Below, piece after piece: positions 43,256 to 52,730 of a DNA stretch of 64,000 bases. Location: NCBI GenBank assembly GCA_017792445.1, contig CP051232.1, positions 1,612,001 through 1,676,000 of the forward strand. The letters are read 5' to 3'. The notes beneath the pieces are model-generated. The model saw only the letters and a list, made by a program, of their open reading frames with translations, did no database searches and had not been told where the DNA came from. How positions within the stretch are numbered: the first letter of the stretch is position 1; the number at the start of each line of letters is the position of its first letter. This stretch comes from Maritimibacter sp. GTDB lineage: Bacteria > Pseudomonadota > Alphaproteobacteria > Rhodobacterales > Rhodobacteraceae. The translations under genes were made by a program, and so were the position numbers.

Positions 43256-43319
43256 GATGGGCCAACTGATGCCGCAGAACGGAACGTCAAGCAACGCCCG
43301 CCTCGGGTTGCGGAACACG

Positions 43320-43344
43320 AAAAGGGCCGCCCTTGCGGCGGCCC
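43320..43344 (-). terminator. Terminator of the small transcript
   Basis: Stem GGGCCGCC/GGCGGCCC (43324-43331, 43337-43344) with 5-nt loop, followed on the minus strand by TTTT. It lies upstream of arfB and so insulates that gene. Confidence 0.8.
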
Positions 43345-43422
43345 CTCGAGTCCTTTGGAGATTAGTTCGGTTAGGACCTTCCGCGGCCCAATCGAAAGGA
43401 GGATTCCCCTGTGGGGCTGCCC

Positions 43423-43479
43423 TCAGACGGAATTCCCTCCGACTGTTCCGACACCTCTCTCCAACATCGCTCTAGACAC
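43423..43479 (-). CDS. 18-aa peptide ORF behind an extended Shine-Dalgarno
   Basis: GTG 43479 starts the peptide MSRAMLERGVGTVGGNSV, ending at TGA 43423. The SD is the maximal complement to 16S rRNA, with AGGAGG 7 nt before the start, so ribosome loading should be very strong if the SD is exposed. The peptide has no recognised relatives to my knowledge; translation itself may be the function. Confidence 0.45.
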   Translation of the reverse strand: MSRAMLERGVGTVGGNSV

Positions 43480-43641
43480 TGGATCACCTCCTTTCACTGG
43501 GTTTCGATAGGGTCAGCGTTGCACAGATTTTGTGTATGTCAAAAACTTTTCCTCAAGCACTGGCGTTTTTCGCCAGCGCTTGGGGATGTGTGCCAAAACT
43601 GCCCGTAAATTGGTCGGAGCGTGAATCCGACCGTTCCAACC

Positions 43642-44277
43642 CTATGCCGGCTGGCGTCCCAGAAGGCTGGAGACCACCATGCGGAAGGGGATCAGCGCGA
43701 CCAGCGCCAGCGCCAGCTTCACACCCCAGTCGGCGACAGCCAGCGAGACCCACAGCGGCACCACCGGGCCGGCGCCCAGAAGCGGCACCGCCTCGTTCGC
43801 CCACGAGACGTCGTTGGCGGGTTCGATGAAGGACAGGCCGGTCGAGAAAGCGATCGAGAAGAACAGCACGGTATCGACGGCCGAGCCGACCAGCGTGGAC
43901 GCCAGCGGGGCGCGCCACCACTGGCCACCGCGCAGGCGGTCGAAGATCGCAACGTCCAGAAGCTGCGCCGTCAGGAAGGCGAGCCCCGAGCCGATGGCGA
44001 CGCGCAGCGTCACGGCGGGATAGGTATAGCCGTCGCCCTGCAGCATGATCTGCGTACCGATCAGCGAGCAGACGACGCCGGTCAGGAAGCCAGCGAAGAC
44101 GACCTTGCGCGCGGTCGCGACGCCGTAGACACGGTTCATCACGTCGGTGACGAGGAAGGCGAAGGGATAGGTGAAGGCACCCCAGGTCAGCCAGTCGCCC
44201 AGAAGGAACTGCACCAGGATGTTCGAGGCCACCACGACGATGGCCATGGCGATTACGCCGGGAAGAAGACGGGTCAT
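43642..44277 (-). CDS. Queuosine precursor transporter (VUT/YhhQ family)
   Basis: 211 aa, about six membrane helices. Family landmarks: the acidic helix YPFAFLVTDVMNRVYG (about 35-50), FLTAQLLDVAIFDRLR (about 100) and LVGSAVDTVLFFSIAF (about 132). It imports queuine/preQ0/preQ1 for tRNA modification, matching the queG gene at 29575-30618. The ATG at 44277 is chosen since it opens directly on the first helix; GTG/ATG codons further up run through a hairpin. No preQ1 riboswitch is evident upstream. Confidence 0.9.
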   Translation of the reverse strand: MTRLLPGVIAMAIVVVASNILVQFLLGDWLTWGAFTYPFAFLVTDVMNRVYGVATARKVVFAGFLTGVVCSLIGTQIMLQGDGYTYPAVTLRVAIGSGLAFLTAQLLDVAIFDRLRGGQWWRAPLASTLVGSAVDTVLFFSIAFSTGLSFIEPANDVSWANEAVPLLGAGPVVPLWVSLAVADWGVKLALALVALIPFRMVVSSLLGRQPA

Positions 44278-44315
44278 GTATATGGTCCGTTTTGACAAGG
44301 TAGCGGAGACTTGGC

Positions 44316-44330
44316 CCCCGACCATCGGGG
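44316..44330 (-). terminator. Hairpin between phytase-like gene and transporter
   Basis: CCCCGA/TCGGGG with a 3-nt loop just after the phytase-like gene; no T-run, so a weak terminator at best. Confidence 0.4.
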
Positions 44331-44340
44331 ACGCGGGGCA

Positions 44341-45258
44341 CTACCGCCGCGCGCGCGGCCCGTCAAGCCCGTCGGACAGGCGATATTCCACGAATTCGGT
44401 AATCTGGAACGGGCGGAAATTGTCGTCCGAGATCATCGTCAGCCGGACGTAGCCGTCCGCATCGCGCCACACGGACAGCCCTTCCAGGTTGTCGTGCCGG
44501 CCCGTGGGCGTCTCAAGCTCCAACCGCTCGTCGGACAGGATGTCGCCGGACAGGGCGAAGCTTCGGACTCGGCTGCGGAAGCCGAAGATGCCGGTCAGGT
44601 AGCGCTCGAGGACATAAAGCCGGTCGTCGGGCCCGAAATCGGCGCCGACCATCAGGAACTCGCCCCGGCGCGGAATGCTGAATGGGATCGACCACGCGCC
44701 GTCTTTCCATCGGTAGACCGGGAAGGGGCGCGATTTCAGGCCGGACCGCTCTGGCATCGTGTACAGCGCGCCGTCCCCACCGATCGCCAACGCTTCAAGC
44801 GAGGAATTGATCTGCATCTCCGGAAAGTCCGGGTGCTGCGGCAGCGCCACGGGCGTTTCGGAAGGAAACCGATAGACAAGCACCTCGTGCCGGTTCTCAA
44901 ACGACACGAAGATCCGCCCGTCCTGCGCCAGCGCCAGCCCTTCGGCGTCGTTCATGTAGCGGCCGACCGGTTTGCCGCCGGTGTCGCGCAAGCGGAACAC
45001 CGGCGCGGCCTCTACCCCCGTGATCAGCTCGTCTTCGCGCAGAAACCGGCCTTGTATCACCCCGCCGCGATCCGACACCGCGATGAAGGCGGCGCCGTCG
45101 TCATAGACCTCAAGCCCCGAAAAGCCGCCGAACCGGTCTTCGGGCATGGTCCATGTGTATTCGCCCATCAGCTCGGCCGCGCGTGTCGGCCCGAACGTGC
45201 CGGGACCGCAGGCCGCGAGCGCAAACAGGGCTACTGCGACGCGATGACGGAGGCGCAT
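44341..45258 (-). CDS. Esterase-like activity of phytase family lipoprotein
   Basis: 305 aa. Lipoprotein signal with lipobox LAAC near residue 17. The rest matches the phytase-like beta-propeller domain (PF13449 type): [59 protein letters not shown] and DNLEGLSVW. Metal-dependent phosphoesterase/esterase activity is proposed for the family. Its start overlaps the end of mepA by 28 nt, so the two envelope proteins are co-expressed. Confidence 0.85.
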   Translation of the reverse strand: MRLRHRVAVALFALAACGPGTFGPTRAAELMGEYTWTMPEDRFGGFSGLEVYDDGAAFIAVSDRGGVIQGRFLREDELITGVEAAPVFRLRDTGGKPVGRYMNDAEGLALAQDGRIFVSFENRHEVLVYRFPSETPVALPQHPDFPEMQINSSLEALAIGGDGALYTMPERSGLKSRPFPVYRWKDGAWSIPFSIPRRGEFLMVGADFGPDDRLYVLERYLTGIFGFRSRVRSFALSGDILSDERLELETPTGRHDNLEGLSVWRDADGYVRLTMISDDNFRPFQITEFVEYRLSDGLDGPRARR

Positions 45259-46157
45259 TGAGCGGGCAGATCAGCCAGAACGGTTTCACGCTTCGGGATG
45301 GGCGGGGGCGCGTTGGGGTCAGGCGGCGGCGGGTTCTGGATGTTACGCACCCACTGTTCCGCCTCTGCGCACCCGTCGCCAGCAGGCGGCGGCGCTTGAT
45401 CGACGCAACCATTCGCGCCCTTCGGGCAATTCAGGCGCACGTGGAAGTGATAGTGGTGGCCGTACCACGGACGGATCTTGCGCAGCCAGTCGCGGTCGCC
45501 CGTGGCATCCTTGCACATCTGCACCTTCGCACCGGCAAAGACGAAGATCCGCGCAACCGCCGGATCACTGGCCGCCGCTTTCAGAACGGCCATGTGCTGC
45601 GGCGTCCAGCTGGAGTTTACCGCGACGCCCGCGTCGCGCTGCATCGAGATGGACGAGATGTTCTCGCGTTGGGTCACCGACAGGTCCAGCCGCTTGGGCG
45701 GCAGCATCCAGATATCGGCGTCCAGCCCGATCTGGTGGCTGGAATGCCCGGTCAGCATCGGCCCGCCGCGCGGTTGCGACAGGTCGCCGACATACAGCCC
45801 TGCCCAGCCCGGCTGTGTCGCGGCAAAGGCGGACAACCGTTTGATGAAGGCCACCGTCTCGGGCTGCGCCCAGTTGCGGTTCCGGCTAAGGCGCATCGCC
45901 TGCCAAGTCGGGCCGGTCTCGGGCAACTGCACCCCGCCGGCCATGCACCCCTTGGCATAGCTTCCATAGGGCGCCGGCGACTGGGCCGACGCGACCTTGG
46001 CCGCCCCGAAAACGCGCTTGGCGATGGAATTCGGATCAAGGTTGGCCGCCGCGAAGGTCAGCGCGGCATCGGCGGAATTACCTTCGTTGCTGTCGACGCG
46101 GTCGCCGCAGGCGGCAAGCGACAGGATCAGGCCAGCGAGGGCGAGCTTTCGGACCAT
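45231..46157 (-). CDS. mepA: Penicillin-insensitive murein endopeptidase
   Basis: 308 aa, M74 zinc endopeptidase cleaving D-Ala-mDAP cross-links. Lipoprotein-type signal (LILSLAAC). Zinc ligands are seen in [13 protein letters not shown] (His and Asp) and in [14 protein letters not shown] (His); several cysteines typical of MepA are present. A proline-rich C-terminus ([12 protein letters not shown]) is unusual. ATG 46157 has GGAG 9 nt upstream. It overlaps the MFS gene by 31 nt and the phytase-like gene by 28 nt: a compact operon. Confidence 0.93.
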   Translation of the reverse strand: MVRKLALAGLILSLAACGDRVDSNEGNSADAALTFAAANLDPNSIAKRVFGAAKVASAQSPAPYGSYAKGCMAGGVQLPETGPTWQAMRLSRNRNWAQPETVAFIKRLSAFAATQPGWAGLYVGDLSQPRGGPMLTGHSSHQIGLDADIWMLPPKRLDLSVTQRENISSISMQRDAGVAVNSSWTPQHMAVLKAAASDPAVARIFVFAGAKVQMCKDATGDRDWLRKIRPWYGHHYHFHVRLNCPKGANGCVDQAPPPAGDGCAEAEQWVRNIQNPPPPDPNAPPPIPKRETVLADLPAQCASVIASQ

Positions 46158-47524
46158 TCGGCGCGGTCTCCATCCGGTTTGACCCATGCTAACAGCACAA
46201 GCCCGGCCAGAAAAAGGCCGATAAGCGGGGTCACGCCAAGTTGCTGGCTTCCCGTCAGGTCGGTGACGATGGCGATCAGCGCGGGGGCGAGGAACGTGGT
46301 GGCCTTCCCGGCCAGCGCGAACAGGCCGAACGCCTCGGTCATGCGGGCGGGGTTGGCCTGCCGCACCATCATCGTGCGGCTGGCGGATTGCAACGCGCCG
46401 CCGGCAGCGCCGATCAGTGCGCCGCAGATGTAATAGGCGATATCGGGCAGCGCCGATCCCTCGGCCACGACGATGCCCAGAACCGACGTGCGCGAGATCG
46501 TGGCGATGGTCACGGCAACCAGCAGCAGGACCACGATGCAGACCCTGATCACCGGTTTCGGGCCGAACCTGCGGTCAGCCCGACCGCCGAACCACGCGAA
46601 GATCGCGCCGGTGATCGCGGCGACGATGCCGAAGACGCCGATGTCGACCACCGACCAGCCCAGCACGCCCAGCGCGTAGACGCCGCCGAAGGTATACATC
46701 CCGTTCAGCGCGTCCCGGTACAGCATCGACGACCCGAGGTACGACGACAAAGAGGTGTTCCCCGGCAGCGCGCGGACGGTCTGCACAAGGTCGCGCAGCC
46801 CTTCGCGCACCGACGCGCCGCGCACGACGGCGTCTTTGGGTTCGCGGACCCACAGGAAGAACGGGATCATGAAGACGATGAACCACAGCGCGGTGAACGG
46901 CCCGACAAAGCGGGTGCCTTCGCGCGCCACGGGATCAAGGCCCAGCACGGGCTGGATCCCGATCAGGGTCACGCCGGTCGCGTTCTCGGCGAACAGCAGA
47001 AGCATCAGCGCAAGCGCGACGACGCCGCCGACATAGCCCCACGCCCAGCCAGAGCCGGAGATCGCGCCGATCTGGTCGCGCGAGCCAAGGCTGGGCAGCA
47101 TGGCGTTGGTGAAGATCGTGGCGAATTCGGTGCCGATCAGACCGATCCCGAAGAACACCAGCAGCAACGGGATGCTGAAGCTGACCGGGTCGGCCAGCCA
47201 AAGACCCGCCGCGCCGATCACGTACAGCGCCGAGAACAGCCAGACATAGGGCAGACGGCGGCCACGGCTGTCGGCGATGGCGCCAAGCACCGGGGCAAGG
47301 ACGGCGATGATGACGCCCGCGAAGGTCAGTCCGTAGCCCCACAGGGCCTGCGCCTCTGCCCGCGCGGCCTCGGGCGCCAGCCCGCCGTCCAGCAGGCGGC
47401 CGGCCGTGATTTCCGCGAAATAGGGACCGAAAATGAAAGTGAGAAGCAGCGTGTTGTACGGCTGGCTTGCCCAGTCGAACATCATCCAGCCCCAAATCCG
47501 CTTGCGCGCGCTGACGTCCGCCAT
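46127..47524 (-). CDS. MFS transporter, UMF1/Atg22-like
   Basis: About 465 aa, twelve membrane helices. The N-terminal MMFDWASQPYNTLLLTFIFGPYF is diagnostic for the UMF1 (Atg22-like) family; GAIADSRGRRLPYV is the MFS loop 2-3 motif and GGRADRRFGPKPVI its second-half counterpart. Some relatives export amino acids, but the substrate is unknown. Start alternatives are ATG 47533 and GTG 47545. First gene of the run MFS - mepA - phytase-like. Confidence 0.88.
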   Translation of the reverse strand: MADVSARKRIWGWMMFDWASQPYNTLLLTFIFGPYFAEITAGRLLDGGLAPEAARAEAQALWGYGLTFAGVIIAVLAPVLGAIADSRGRRLPYVWLFSALYVIGAAGLWLADPVSFSIPLLLVFFGIGLIGTEFATIFTNAMLPSLGSRDQIGAISGSGWAWGYVGGVVALALMLLLFAENATGVTLIGIQPVLGLDPVAREGTRFVGPFTALWFIVFMIPFFLWVREPKDAVVRGASVREGLRDLVQTVRALPGNTSLSSYLGSSMLYRDALNGMYTFGGVYALGVLGWSVVDIGVFGIVAAITGAIFAWFGGRADRRFGPKPVIRVCIVVLLLVAVTIATISRTSVLGIVVAEGSALPDIAYYICGALIGAAGGALQSASRTMMVRQANPARMTEAFGLFALAGKATTFLAPALIAIVTDLTGSQQLGVTPLIGLFLAGLVLLAWVKPDGDRAEWSESSPSLA

Positions 47525-47698
47525 GCCTGTCATCCCCGCTTTCACGGGCGATATGACAGCTTAACAGTGCAACGTGCAATAGGGCAGGACAGTGGAATTC
47601 AACCCACGCATCATGTCGCGGCGGGGCGGCTTCTTCTTGTCAGGCCCCGTCCGAGGCCATAACTAGCCTGCGTACCTGCACAGGGAGAGCGGCCTGCA

Positions 47699-47983
47699 AT
47701 GACCTCGATCTTTCAAATCCTTCTTCTGATCCTCGACGTGGTCTGGTTCATCATGATCCTCCACATAATCATGTCGTGGCTTCTGAGTTTCGAGGTCCTG
47801 AACCGCCGACAGCCGATCGTCGACCAGATCTGGGTCGGGCTGAACCGGTTGCTGGAACCGATCTATGGGCCGATCCGCCGGATCATGCCCGACACGCGCC
47901 CGCTGGACCTGGCGCCGTTGGTGGCACTGATCGCGATATATGCGCTGCGGATCATCATCCGGAACAACATGTACGCCTTCTGA
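47699..47983 (+). CDS. YggT family membrane protein
   Basis: 94 aa with two hydrophobic segments separated by RLLEPIYGPIRRIMPDTRPLDLAP, the YggT signature (Leu-Glu-Pro...Pro-x-Arg). Family members are implicated in osmotic/division-related membrane functions without a defined activity. Monocistronic, starting 83 nt before the recQ start. Confidence 0.9.
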   Translation: MTSIFQILLLILDVVWFIMILHIIMSWLLSFEVLNRRQPIVDQIWVGLNRLLEPIYGPIRRIMPDTRPLDLAPLVALIAIYALRIIIRNNMYAF

Positions 47984-48065
47984 CCCGGCTTCCGGGTTGT
48001 TAAGCCGATTTTCATCTGCGATGTTTCTGGTGAAACGAGCAGTTTGAAGAATAATCGGCACACAC

Positions 48066-50105
48066 ATGGACCGCGCGGCACAGCTTCTCGGCACCGTTTT
48101 CGGATTCGATGATTTCCGCCCCGGGCAGGCAGAAATCGTGCAGGCGGTCACCGAGGGCCGCAATGTTCTGGCGATCATGCCCACCGGCGGCGGCAAGTCG
48201 CTGTGCTATCAGCTTCCCGCCCTGTGCCGCGACGGCGTGACCGTCGTCATCTCTCCGCTTATCGCCCTGATGCGTGATCAGGTCCGCGCGCTGCGCGAGG
48301 CGGGCGTCGAAGCCGGCGCGCTGACCTCGGGCAATACGCAGGACGAGAACGACGAGGTGTTCCGCGCGCTGGACGAGGGGCGGCTGAAGCTTCTTTACAT
48401 GGCGCCGGAACGGCTGGCCTCGGGCGGAACGCAGTCTTTGCTGCGGCGGATCGGAACGTCGATGATCGCGGTGGACGAGGCGCATTGCGTCAGCCAATGG
48501 GGTCACGATTTCCGCCCCGACTACCTTGCCATCGGCGAATTGCGCCGCAGCCTGAACGTACCGCTGGCCGCCTTCACCGCCACCGCGGACGAGGAGACGC
48601 GCACCGAGATCGTCGCGCGCCTGTTCGACGGCGAAGCGCCGCAAAGTTTCCTGCGCGGGTTCGACCGTCCGAACATTCACCTTGCCTTCACGCCCAAGAA
48701 CGGCCCGCGCCAGCAGATCCTGTCGTTTGCCGCCGCGCGCAAGGGGCAGTCGGGCATCGTCTATTGCGGCACCCGTGCCAAGACGGAAACCCTGTCCGGC
48801 GCGCTGAACGGGGCCGGGCACACCGCCTGTCACTATCACGGCGGCATGGACCCTGACGCGCGGCGCGCGGTCGAGACCCGGTTCAGCCGCGAGGACGGGC
48901 TGATCGTCGTTGCGACGGTTGCCTTCGGGATGGGCATCGACAAGCCCGACATCCGCTGGGTCGCGCATGCCGACCTGCCCAAGTCGATCGAGGCGTATTA
49001 TCAGGAAATCGGCCGCGCCGGTCGCGACGGGGCCCCCGCCGAAACGTTGACGCTGTACGGCGCCGACGACATCCGCCTGCGCCGCGCGCAGATCGACGAA
49101 AGCCTTGCGCCCGAGGACCGGAAAGCTGCCGACCACGCCCGGCTGAACGCGCTTTTGGGTCTGGCCGAGGCGCTGAAATGCCGGCGGCAGCAGCTGCTTG
49201 GCTATTTCGGTGAAACCGCAGAGCCTTGCGGATACTGCGACCTGTGCGACACCCCGCCCGAGGTGTTCGACGGGACCGAGTCGGTGCGCAAGGCGTTGTC
49301 GGCGATGCTGCGCACCGGCGAGAGCTTTGGCGCTGGGCACCTGATCGACATTCTTACCGGGAACGAGACCGACAAGGTCCGCCAGCGTGGTCATCAGGAC
49401 CTGCCGACCTTCGGCGTCGGCCGCGATCTGTCCAAGGGCCAGTGGCAGGCAGTGTACCGGCAGATGATGGGGCGCGATCTTGTCCGCCCCGACCCCACCC
49501 GCCACGGCGCCTTCCGTATGACCGAGGCCGCGCGCCCGATCCTGCGGGGCGAGGCGTCCATCGACCTGCGCCGCGACACGATCCAGACCGCGACCACCCG
49601 CCCCGCCGTGAAGACCTTGGTCAGCGAGGAGGACGCGCCGCTGTTGTCCGCCCTGAAGGCCAAGCGCCGCGCGCTGGCCGAAGACGCGCGCGTGCCCGCA
49701 TACGTGATCTTCACCGACCGCACCCTGATCGAGATGGCCGAGAAGCGCCCCGAAACGCTGGACCAGATGGCCCGCATCAGTGGCGTCGGCGCGAAGAAGC
49801 TGGACCGATACGGCAACGACTTCCTGCAGATCATCGCCGGAGAGGCCGCCGCCCCCGTCCATCCAGCCCGCATGAAGCTGGCGGGCCGGGCAGAGGGCGA
49901 GGTGTATGACCGCCTGTTGCAGGTGCAGGCCGAGCTTGCCTATGGCGAGGAAGGCACCGACAAGCCGATGAGCTGCTCTGCCTCGCTTCTGGCGAAGGTG
50001 GCGGCGTTGCGGTCGCCCGACCTCCGCGCGCTGGAAGGCATCCTTGGCGAACGCCGCGCGGAACGCTTCGGCCCTGCCTTCCTGACGGTGCTGCACGACG
50101 CCTGA
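48066..50105 (+). CDS. recQ: ATP-dependent DNA helicase RecQ
   Basis: 679 aa superfamily-2 3'-5' helicase. Walker A PTGGGKSLCYQLPA (near 39-52), DEAH box VDEAHCVSQWGHDFRPDY (near 137-154), motif VI QEIGRAGRDG (near 313). The RQC zinc site is CRRQQLLGYFGE and CGYCDLC, and the C-terminal HRDC domain has LDQMARISGVGAKKLDRYG. It acts in recombination and fork repair. Usual bacterial RecQ is about 610 aa, so this one has a longer C-terminus after the HRDC domain, beginning around residue 615. Confidence 0.95.
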   Translation: MDRAAQLLGTVFGFDDFRPGQAEIVQAVTEGRNVLAIMPTGGGKSLCYQLPALCRDGVTVVISPLIALMRDQVRALREAGVEAGALTSGNTQDENDEVFRALDEGRLKLLYMAPERLASGGTQSLLRRIGTSMIAVDEAHCVSQWGHDFRPDYLAIGELRRSLNVPLAAFTATADEETRTEIVARLFDGEAPQSFLRGFDRPNIHLAFTPKNGPRQQILSFAAARKGQSGIVYCGTRAKTETLSGALNGAGHTACHYHGGMDPDARRAVETRFSREDGLIVVATVAFGMGIDKPDIRWVAHADLPKSIEAYYQEIGRAGRDGAPAETLTLYGADDIRLRRAQIDESLAPEDRKAADHARLNALLGLAEALKCRRQQLLGYFGETAEPCGYCDLCDTPPEVFDGTESVRKALSAMLRTGESFGAGHLIDILTGNETDKVRQRGHQDLPTFGVGRDLSKGQWQAVYRQMMGRDLVRPDPTRHGAFRMTEAARPILRGEASIDLRRDTIQTATTRPAVKTLVSEEDAPLLSALKAKRRALAEDARVPAYVIFTDRTLIEMAEKRPETLDQMARISGVGAKKLDRYGNDFLQIIAGEAAAPVHPARMKLAGRAEGEVYDRLLQVQAELAYGEEGTDKPMSCSASLLAKVAALRSPDLRALEGILGERRAERFGPAFLTVLHDA

Positions 50106-50163
50106 GTGCGATTGAATGGCCCTGCGCCAGCCGATAGAGACGTTTCAAACGAAAGGACCTGCC

Positions 50164-50955
50164 ATGCTTGCCGTGATTTCTCCCGCAAAGCGTCTCGACG
50201 AAACGCCGATGGACCTGACCGGCGCGACAAGTCCGATGTTCCCGAAGGAAGCGGCCCGGCTGGCAAGCCACATGCGGCAGCTGACGCTGGGCGATCTCAA
50301 GGGGCTGATGGACCTGTCCGACGATCTTGCCCGGCTGAACCGCGACCGCTTTCGCGACTTTGCCGCCGCGCCGGAACCGCAAGTGACCAAGCCCGCCGTC
50401 TTCCTGTACTCGGGCGACACCTACACCGGACTGGAGGCCGCGACGCTGGACGCCGACGCGCTGGACTATGCCCAGCGCCACCTGCGCATCCTCAGCGGTC
50501 TGTATGGCTTGCTGCGCCCGATGGACGCGATTCAGCCGCACCGTCTGGAGATGGGCAGCCGCCTGAAGACCCGGCGCGGCGGCAACCTTTATGACTTCTG
50601 GCGCGACTTGCCCGCGAAGGCGCTGAATGAGGCGGCGGAAGAGGCGGGGACCGACATGCTGGTGAACTGCGCCAGTCAGGAATATTTCGGCGCGGTCGAC
50701 CGCAAGGCGCTGAAACTGCGGGTGGTGACGCCGACGTTCTTCGAACTGAAGAAGGGCGAGCCGAAGATCGTCAGCTTCTTCGCCAAGAAGGCGCGCGGGG
50801 CGATGGCGCGGTTCGTGATGGAACGCCGCATCGACCGGGCCGAGGGGCTGGCCGATTTCGACACCGGCGGCTACCGCTTCGACGCCGAACGCAGCACGCC
50901 CGATCAGCCGGTGTTCATCCGTGCCGAGGCCGACGAAGCCGACCGCGCCGCCTGA
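50164..50955 (+). CDS. yaaA: Peroxide stress protein YaaA
   Basis: 263 aa. The start MLAVISPAKRLDE and the segments FLYSGDTYTGLEA, HLRILSGLYGLLRPMD, VNCASQEYFGAVD and VSFFAKKARGAMARFV are all diagnostic of the YaaA (DUF328) family, which limits free iron and protects DNA under hydrogen peroxide. AAAGGA precedes ATG 50164. It follows recQ by 58 nt, so DNA repair and oxidative protection may share a transcript. Its stop abuts the trhO stop. Confidence 0.93.
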   Translation: MLAVISPAKRLDETPMDLTGATSPMFPKEAARLASHMRQLTLGDLKGLMDLSDDLARLNRDRFRDFAAAPEPQVTKPAVFLYSGDTYTGLEAATLDADALDYAQRHLRILSGLYGLLRPMDAIQPHRLEMGSRLKTRRGGNLYDFWRDLPAKALNEAAEEAGTDMLVNCASQEYFGAVDRKALKLRVVTPTFFELKKGEPKIVSFFAKKARGAMARFVMERRIDRAEGLADFDTGGYRFDAERSTPDQPVFIRAEADEADRAA

Positions 50956-51873
50956 TCACTTGGACGGCTCGCGGGCGCCAAGGTGTTCTTCGCCCCGTGC
51001 ACGCGCCAGCGCGATCTGCTTCTGACGTTCCCGGAACCGCGCGCGGTCGGCGTCGCTGATCTCTGAGATACACCGATGGCAGGACACGCCGGGTTCGTAC
51101 TCGGGCCGCTGTGTATCCTCTGGCAAAAGCGGGCGGCGGCAGGCGTGGCACAAAACGTGCCCGCCCTCGCGCAGCCCGTGTTCCAGACTGACCCGCTGGT
51201 CGAACACGAAACAGGCGCCGTGCCACTTGCTGTCCTGCTCGGGCACCTCTTCGAGGTATTTCAGGATGCCGCCCTTCAGGTGATAAACCTCGTCCACGCC
51301 CTGCTCGACCAGCCAGCTTGTCGCCTTCTCGCAGCGGATGCCGCCGGTGCAGAACATCGCAAGGCGCTTGTTGTGGAACCGGTGCTTGTTGGCTTCCCAC
51401 CACGCGGGGAACTCTCCGAAGCTGGTGGTTTCGGGGTCGACGGCATTCTCGAACGTCCCGATTTCGACCTCATAGTCGTTTCGGGTGTCGATGACGGCGA
51501 CGTCGGGGGCCGAGATCAGGTCGTTCCACTCGGACGGATCGACATAGCGCCCGACCGAGGCGGTCGGGTCGACGTCGGGCTGGCCCATCGTCACGATCTC
51601 TTTCTTCAGCCGCACCTTCATGCGGCCAAAGGGCATCTCGTCGGCGGTGCTTTCCTTCCATTCGAGATCGGAACAGCCCGGCAGGCCTCGGATGTGGCCC
51701 AGCACCGCGTCGATCCCTTCGCGGGTGCCCGCGATGGTGCCGTTGATCCCCTCGCGCGCCAGCAGAAGCGAACCGCGCACGCCGGTCTGGCAACACAGCT
51801 TCGCCAGCCCCGGCTTCAGGGCGGCGGGGTCGGGGAAGGACGTGAACTTGTACAGTGCGGCAACGATCAGCAT
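50956..51873 (-). CDS. trhO: tRNA uridine-34 hydroxylase (rhodanese family)
   Basis: About 305 aa. An N-terminal ferredoxin-like domain ([15 protein letters not shown]) is followed by a rhodanese domain with active Cys in [15 protein letters not shown] (near 190) and a C-terminal zinc-like Cys cluster ([13 protein letters not shown]). TrhO introduces 5-hydroxyuridine at the tRNA wobble position in an oxygen-dependent way. Start ATG 51873 ([10 protein letters not shown]) is preferred to 51882 by similarity to homologues. Confidence 0.93.
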   Translation of the reverse strand: MLIVAALYKFTSFPDPAALKPGLAKLCCQTGVRGSLLLAREGINGTIAGTREGIDAVLGHIRGLPGCSDLEWKESTADEMPFGRMKVRLKKEIVTMGQPDVDPTASVGRYVDPSEWNDLISAPDVAVIDTRNDYEVEIGTFENAVDPETTSFGEFPAWWEANKHRFHNKRLAMFCTGGIRCEKATSWLVEQGVDEVYHLKGGILKYLEEVPEQDSKWHGACFVFDQRVSLEHGLREGGHVLCHACRRPLLPEDTQRPEYEPGVSCHRCISEISDADRARFRERQKQIALARARGEEHLGAREPSK

Positions 51874-52037
51874 GGGGCGCATTAAGGGCTGGGACGGGCG
51901 CAGCACAAGGGGCGAAACCGACGCGGTCCGCCCCATGATCCGCCAAGCGGCGGAAAAGTCCGGGTTTCAGCGCGTCGGGTCCGATTGATTCTTGCCGGTG
52001 CATCGCTACTGTTCAGCCGAAACCTACGGAGATCCGC

Positions 52038-52634
52038 ATGACCGAAGCCCTGATCGTCATCGACGTGCAGAACGATTTTTGCCCCGGCGGCGCGCTGGCG
52101 GTGGCGGGCGGCGACGAGATCGTGCCCGGCATCAACACGCTGATGACCGAGTTCGACGCGGTGATCCTGACGCAGGACTGGCATCCGGCGGGGCATTCCT
52201 CTTTCGCGTCCCAGCACGAGGGCCGTGCGCCGCTGGAACTGATCGAGATGCCCTATGGCCCCCAGGTCCTGTGGCCCGATCACTGCATTCAGGGCAGCCC
52301 CGGCGCCGCGTTTCACCCCGACCTTGAAACCGACCGCGCCGACCTGATCATCCGCAAGGGCTATAACCCGGCGATCGACAGCTATTCCGCCTTGTTCGAG
52401 AATGATCACTCTACGCCCACCGGCCTAGAGGGCTATCTGCGGACGCGGGGCATCGACACGGTCACGATGGTCGGGCTGGCCACCGATTTCTGCGTCAACT
52501 TCTCGGCCGTGGACGCCGCGCGGCTTGGCTTCGGCGTGACCGTCCGGCTGGACCTGTGCCGCGCTATCGACCATGCCGGATCGCTGACCGCGGCCTGCGA
52601 CGGCATGACCGAGGCGGGCGTCACGCTTGCCTGA
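52038..52634 (+). CDS. pncA: Nicotinamidase
   Basis: 198 aa isochorismatase-fold hydrolase converting nicotinamide to nicotinate. Catalytic Asp in VIDVQNDFCPGGALAV, metal site in QDWHPAGHSSFAS (Asp and two His), Lys in IRKGYNP and the nucleophile Cys in GLATDFCVNFSA are all present. It is followed 96 nt later by pncB, forming a Preiss-Handler salvage unit for NAD. Confidence 0.95.
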   Translation: MTEALIVIDVQNDFCPGGALAVAGGDEIVPGINTLMTEFDAVILTQDWHPAGHSSFASQHEGRAPLELIEMPYGPQVLWPDHCIQGSPGAAFHPDLETDRADLIIRKGYNPAIDSYSALFENDHSTPTGLEGYLRTRGIDTVTMVGLATDFCVNFSAVDAARLGFGVTVRLDLCRAIDHAGSLTAACDGMTEAGVTLA

Positions 52635-52730
52635 TCGCGGCGTCGCGCCTGTTCCGGGCCCGTCGGCGGCCTAGTCTTTGACATCCATGGTCCCGCTTGC
52701 TCTAACGGGATGCCGAACAGGGAGCCGGAC

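Larger units (their letters stand above)
43320..43500 (-). ncRNA. Candidate small transcript with hyper-SD, 18-codon ORF and terminator
   Basis: On the minus strand: a 17-nt perfect complement of the 16S rRNA 3' end (43495-43479, GAAAGGAGGTGATCCAG), a GTG-initiated 18-codon ORF, then CCTCCTTTC (43402-43394), which can pair with the SD (9 bp, extended by CCCA/TGGG across a small internal loop), then an intrinsic terminator. A TTGACA lies upstream (43542-43537). This fills the 386-bp gap between arfB and the queuosine transporter. It could be a regulatory small RNA, an attenuator or a peptide-encoding RNA. Confidence 0.55.

Noticed and set aside
43411-43608. Plus-strand 65-codon frame over the small transcript region
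   Set aside because: No RBS and no protein-like composition; the minus-strand signals (SD, terminator, promoter-like box) explain the region better.
44278-44340. preQ1 riboswitch before the queuosine-precursor transporter
   Set aside because: No preQ1-I, -II or -III core could be found; only one short hairpin that fits the upstream gene's 3' end.
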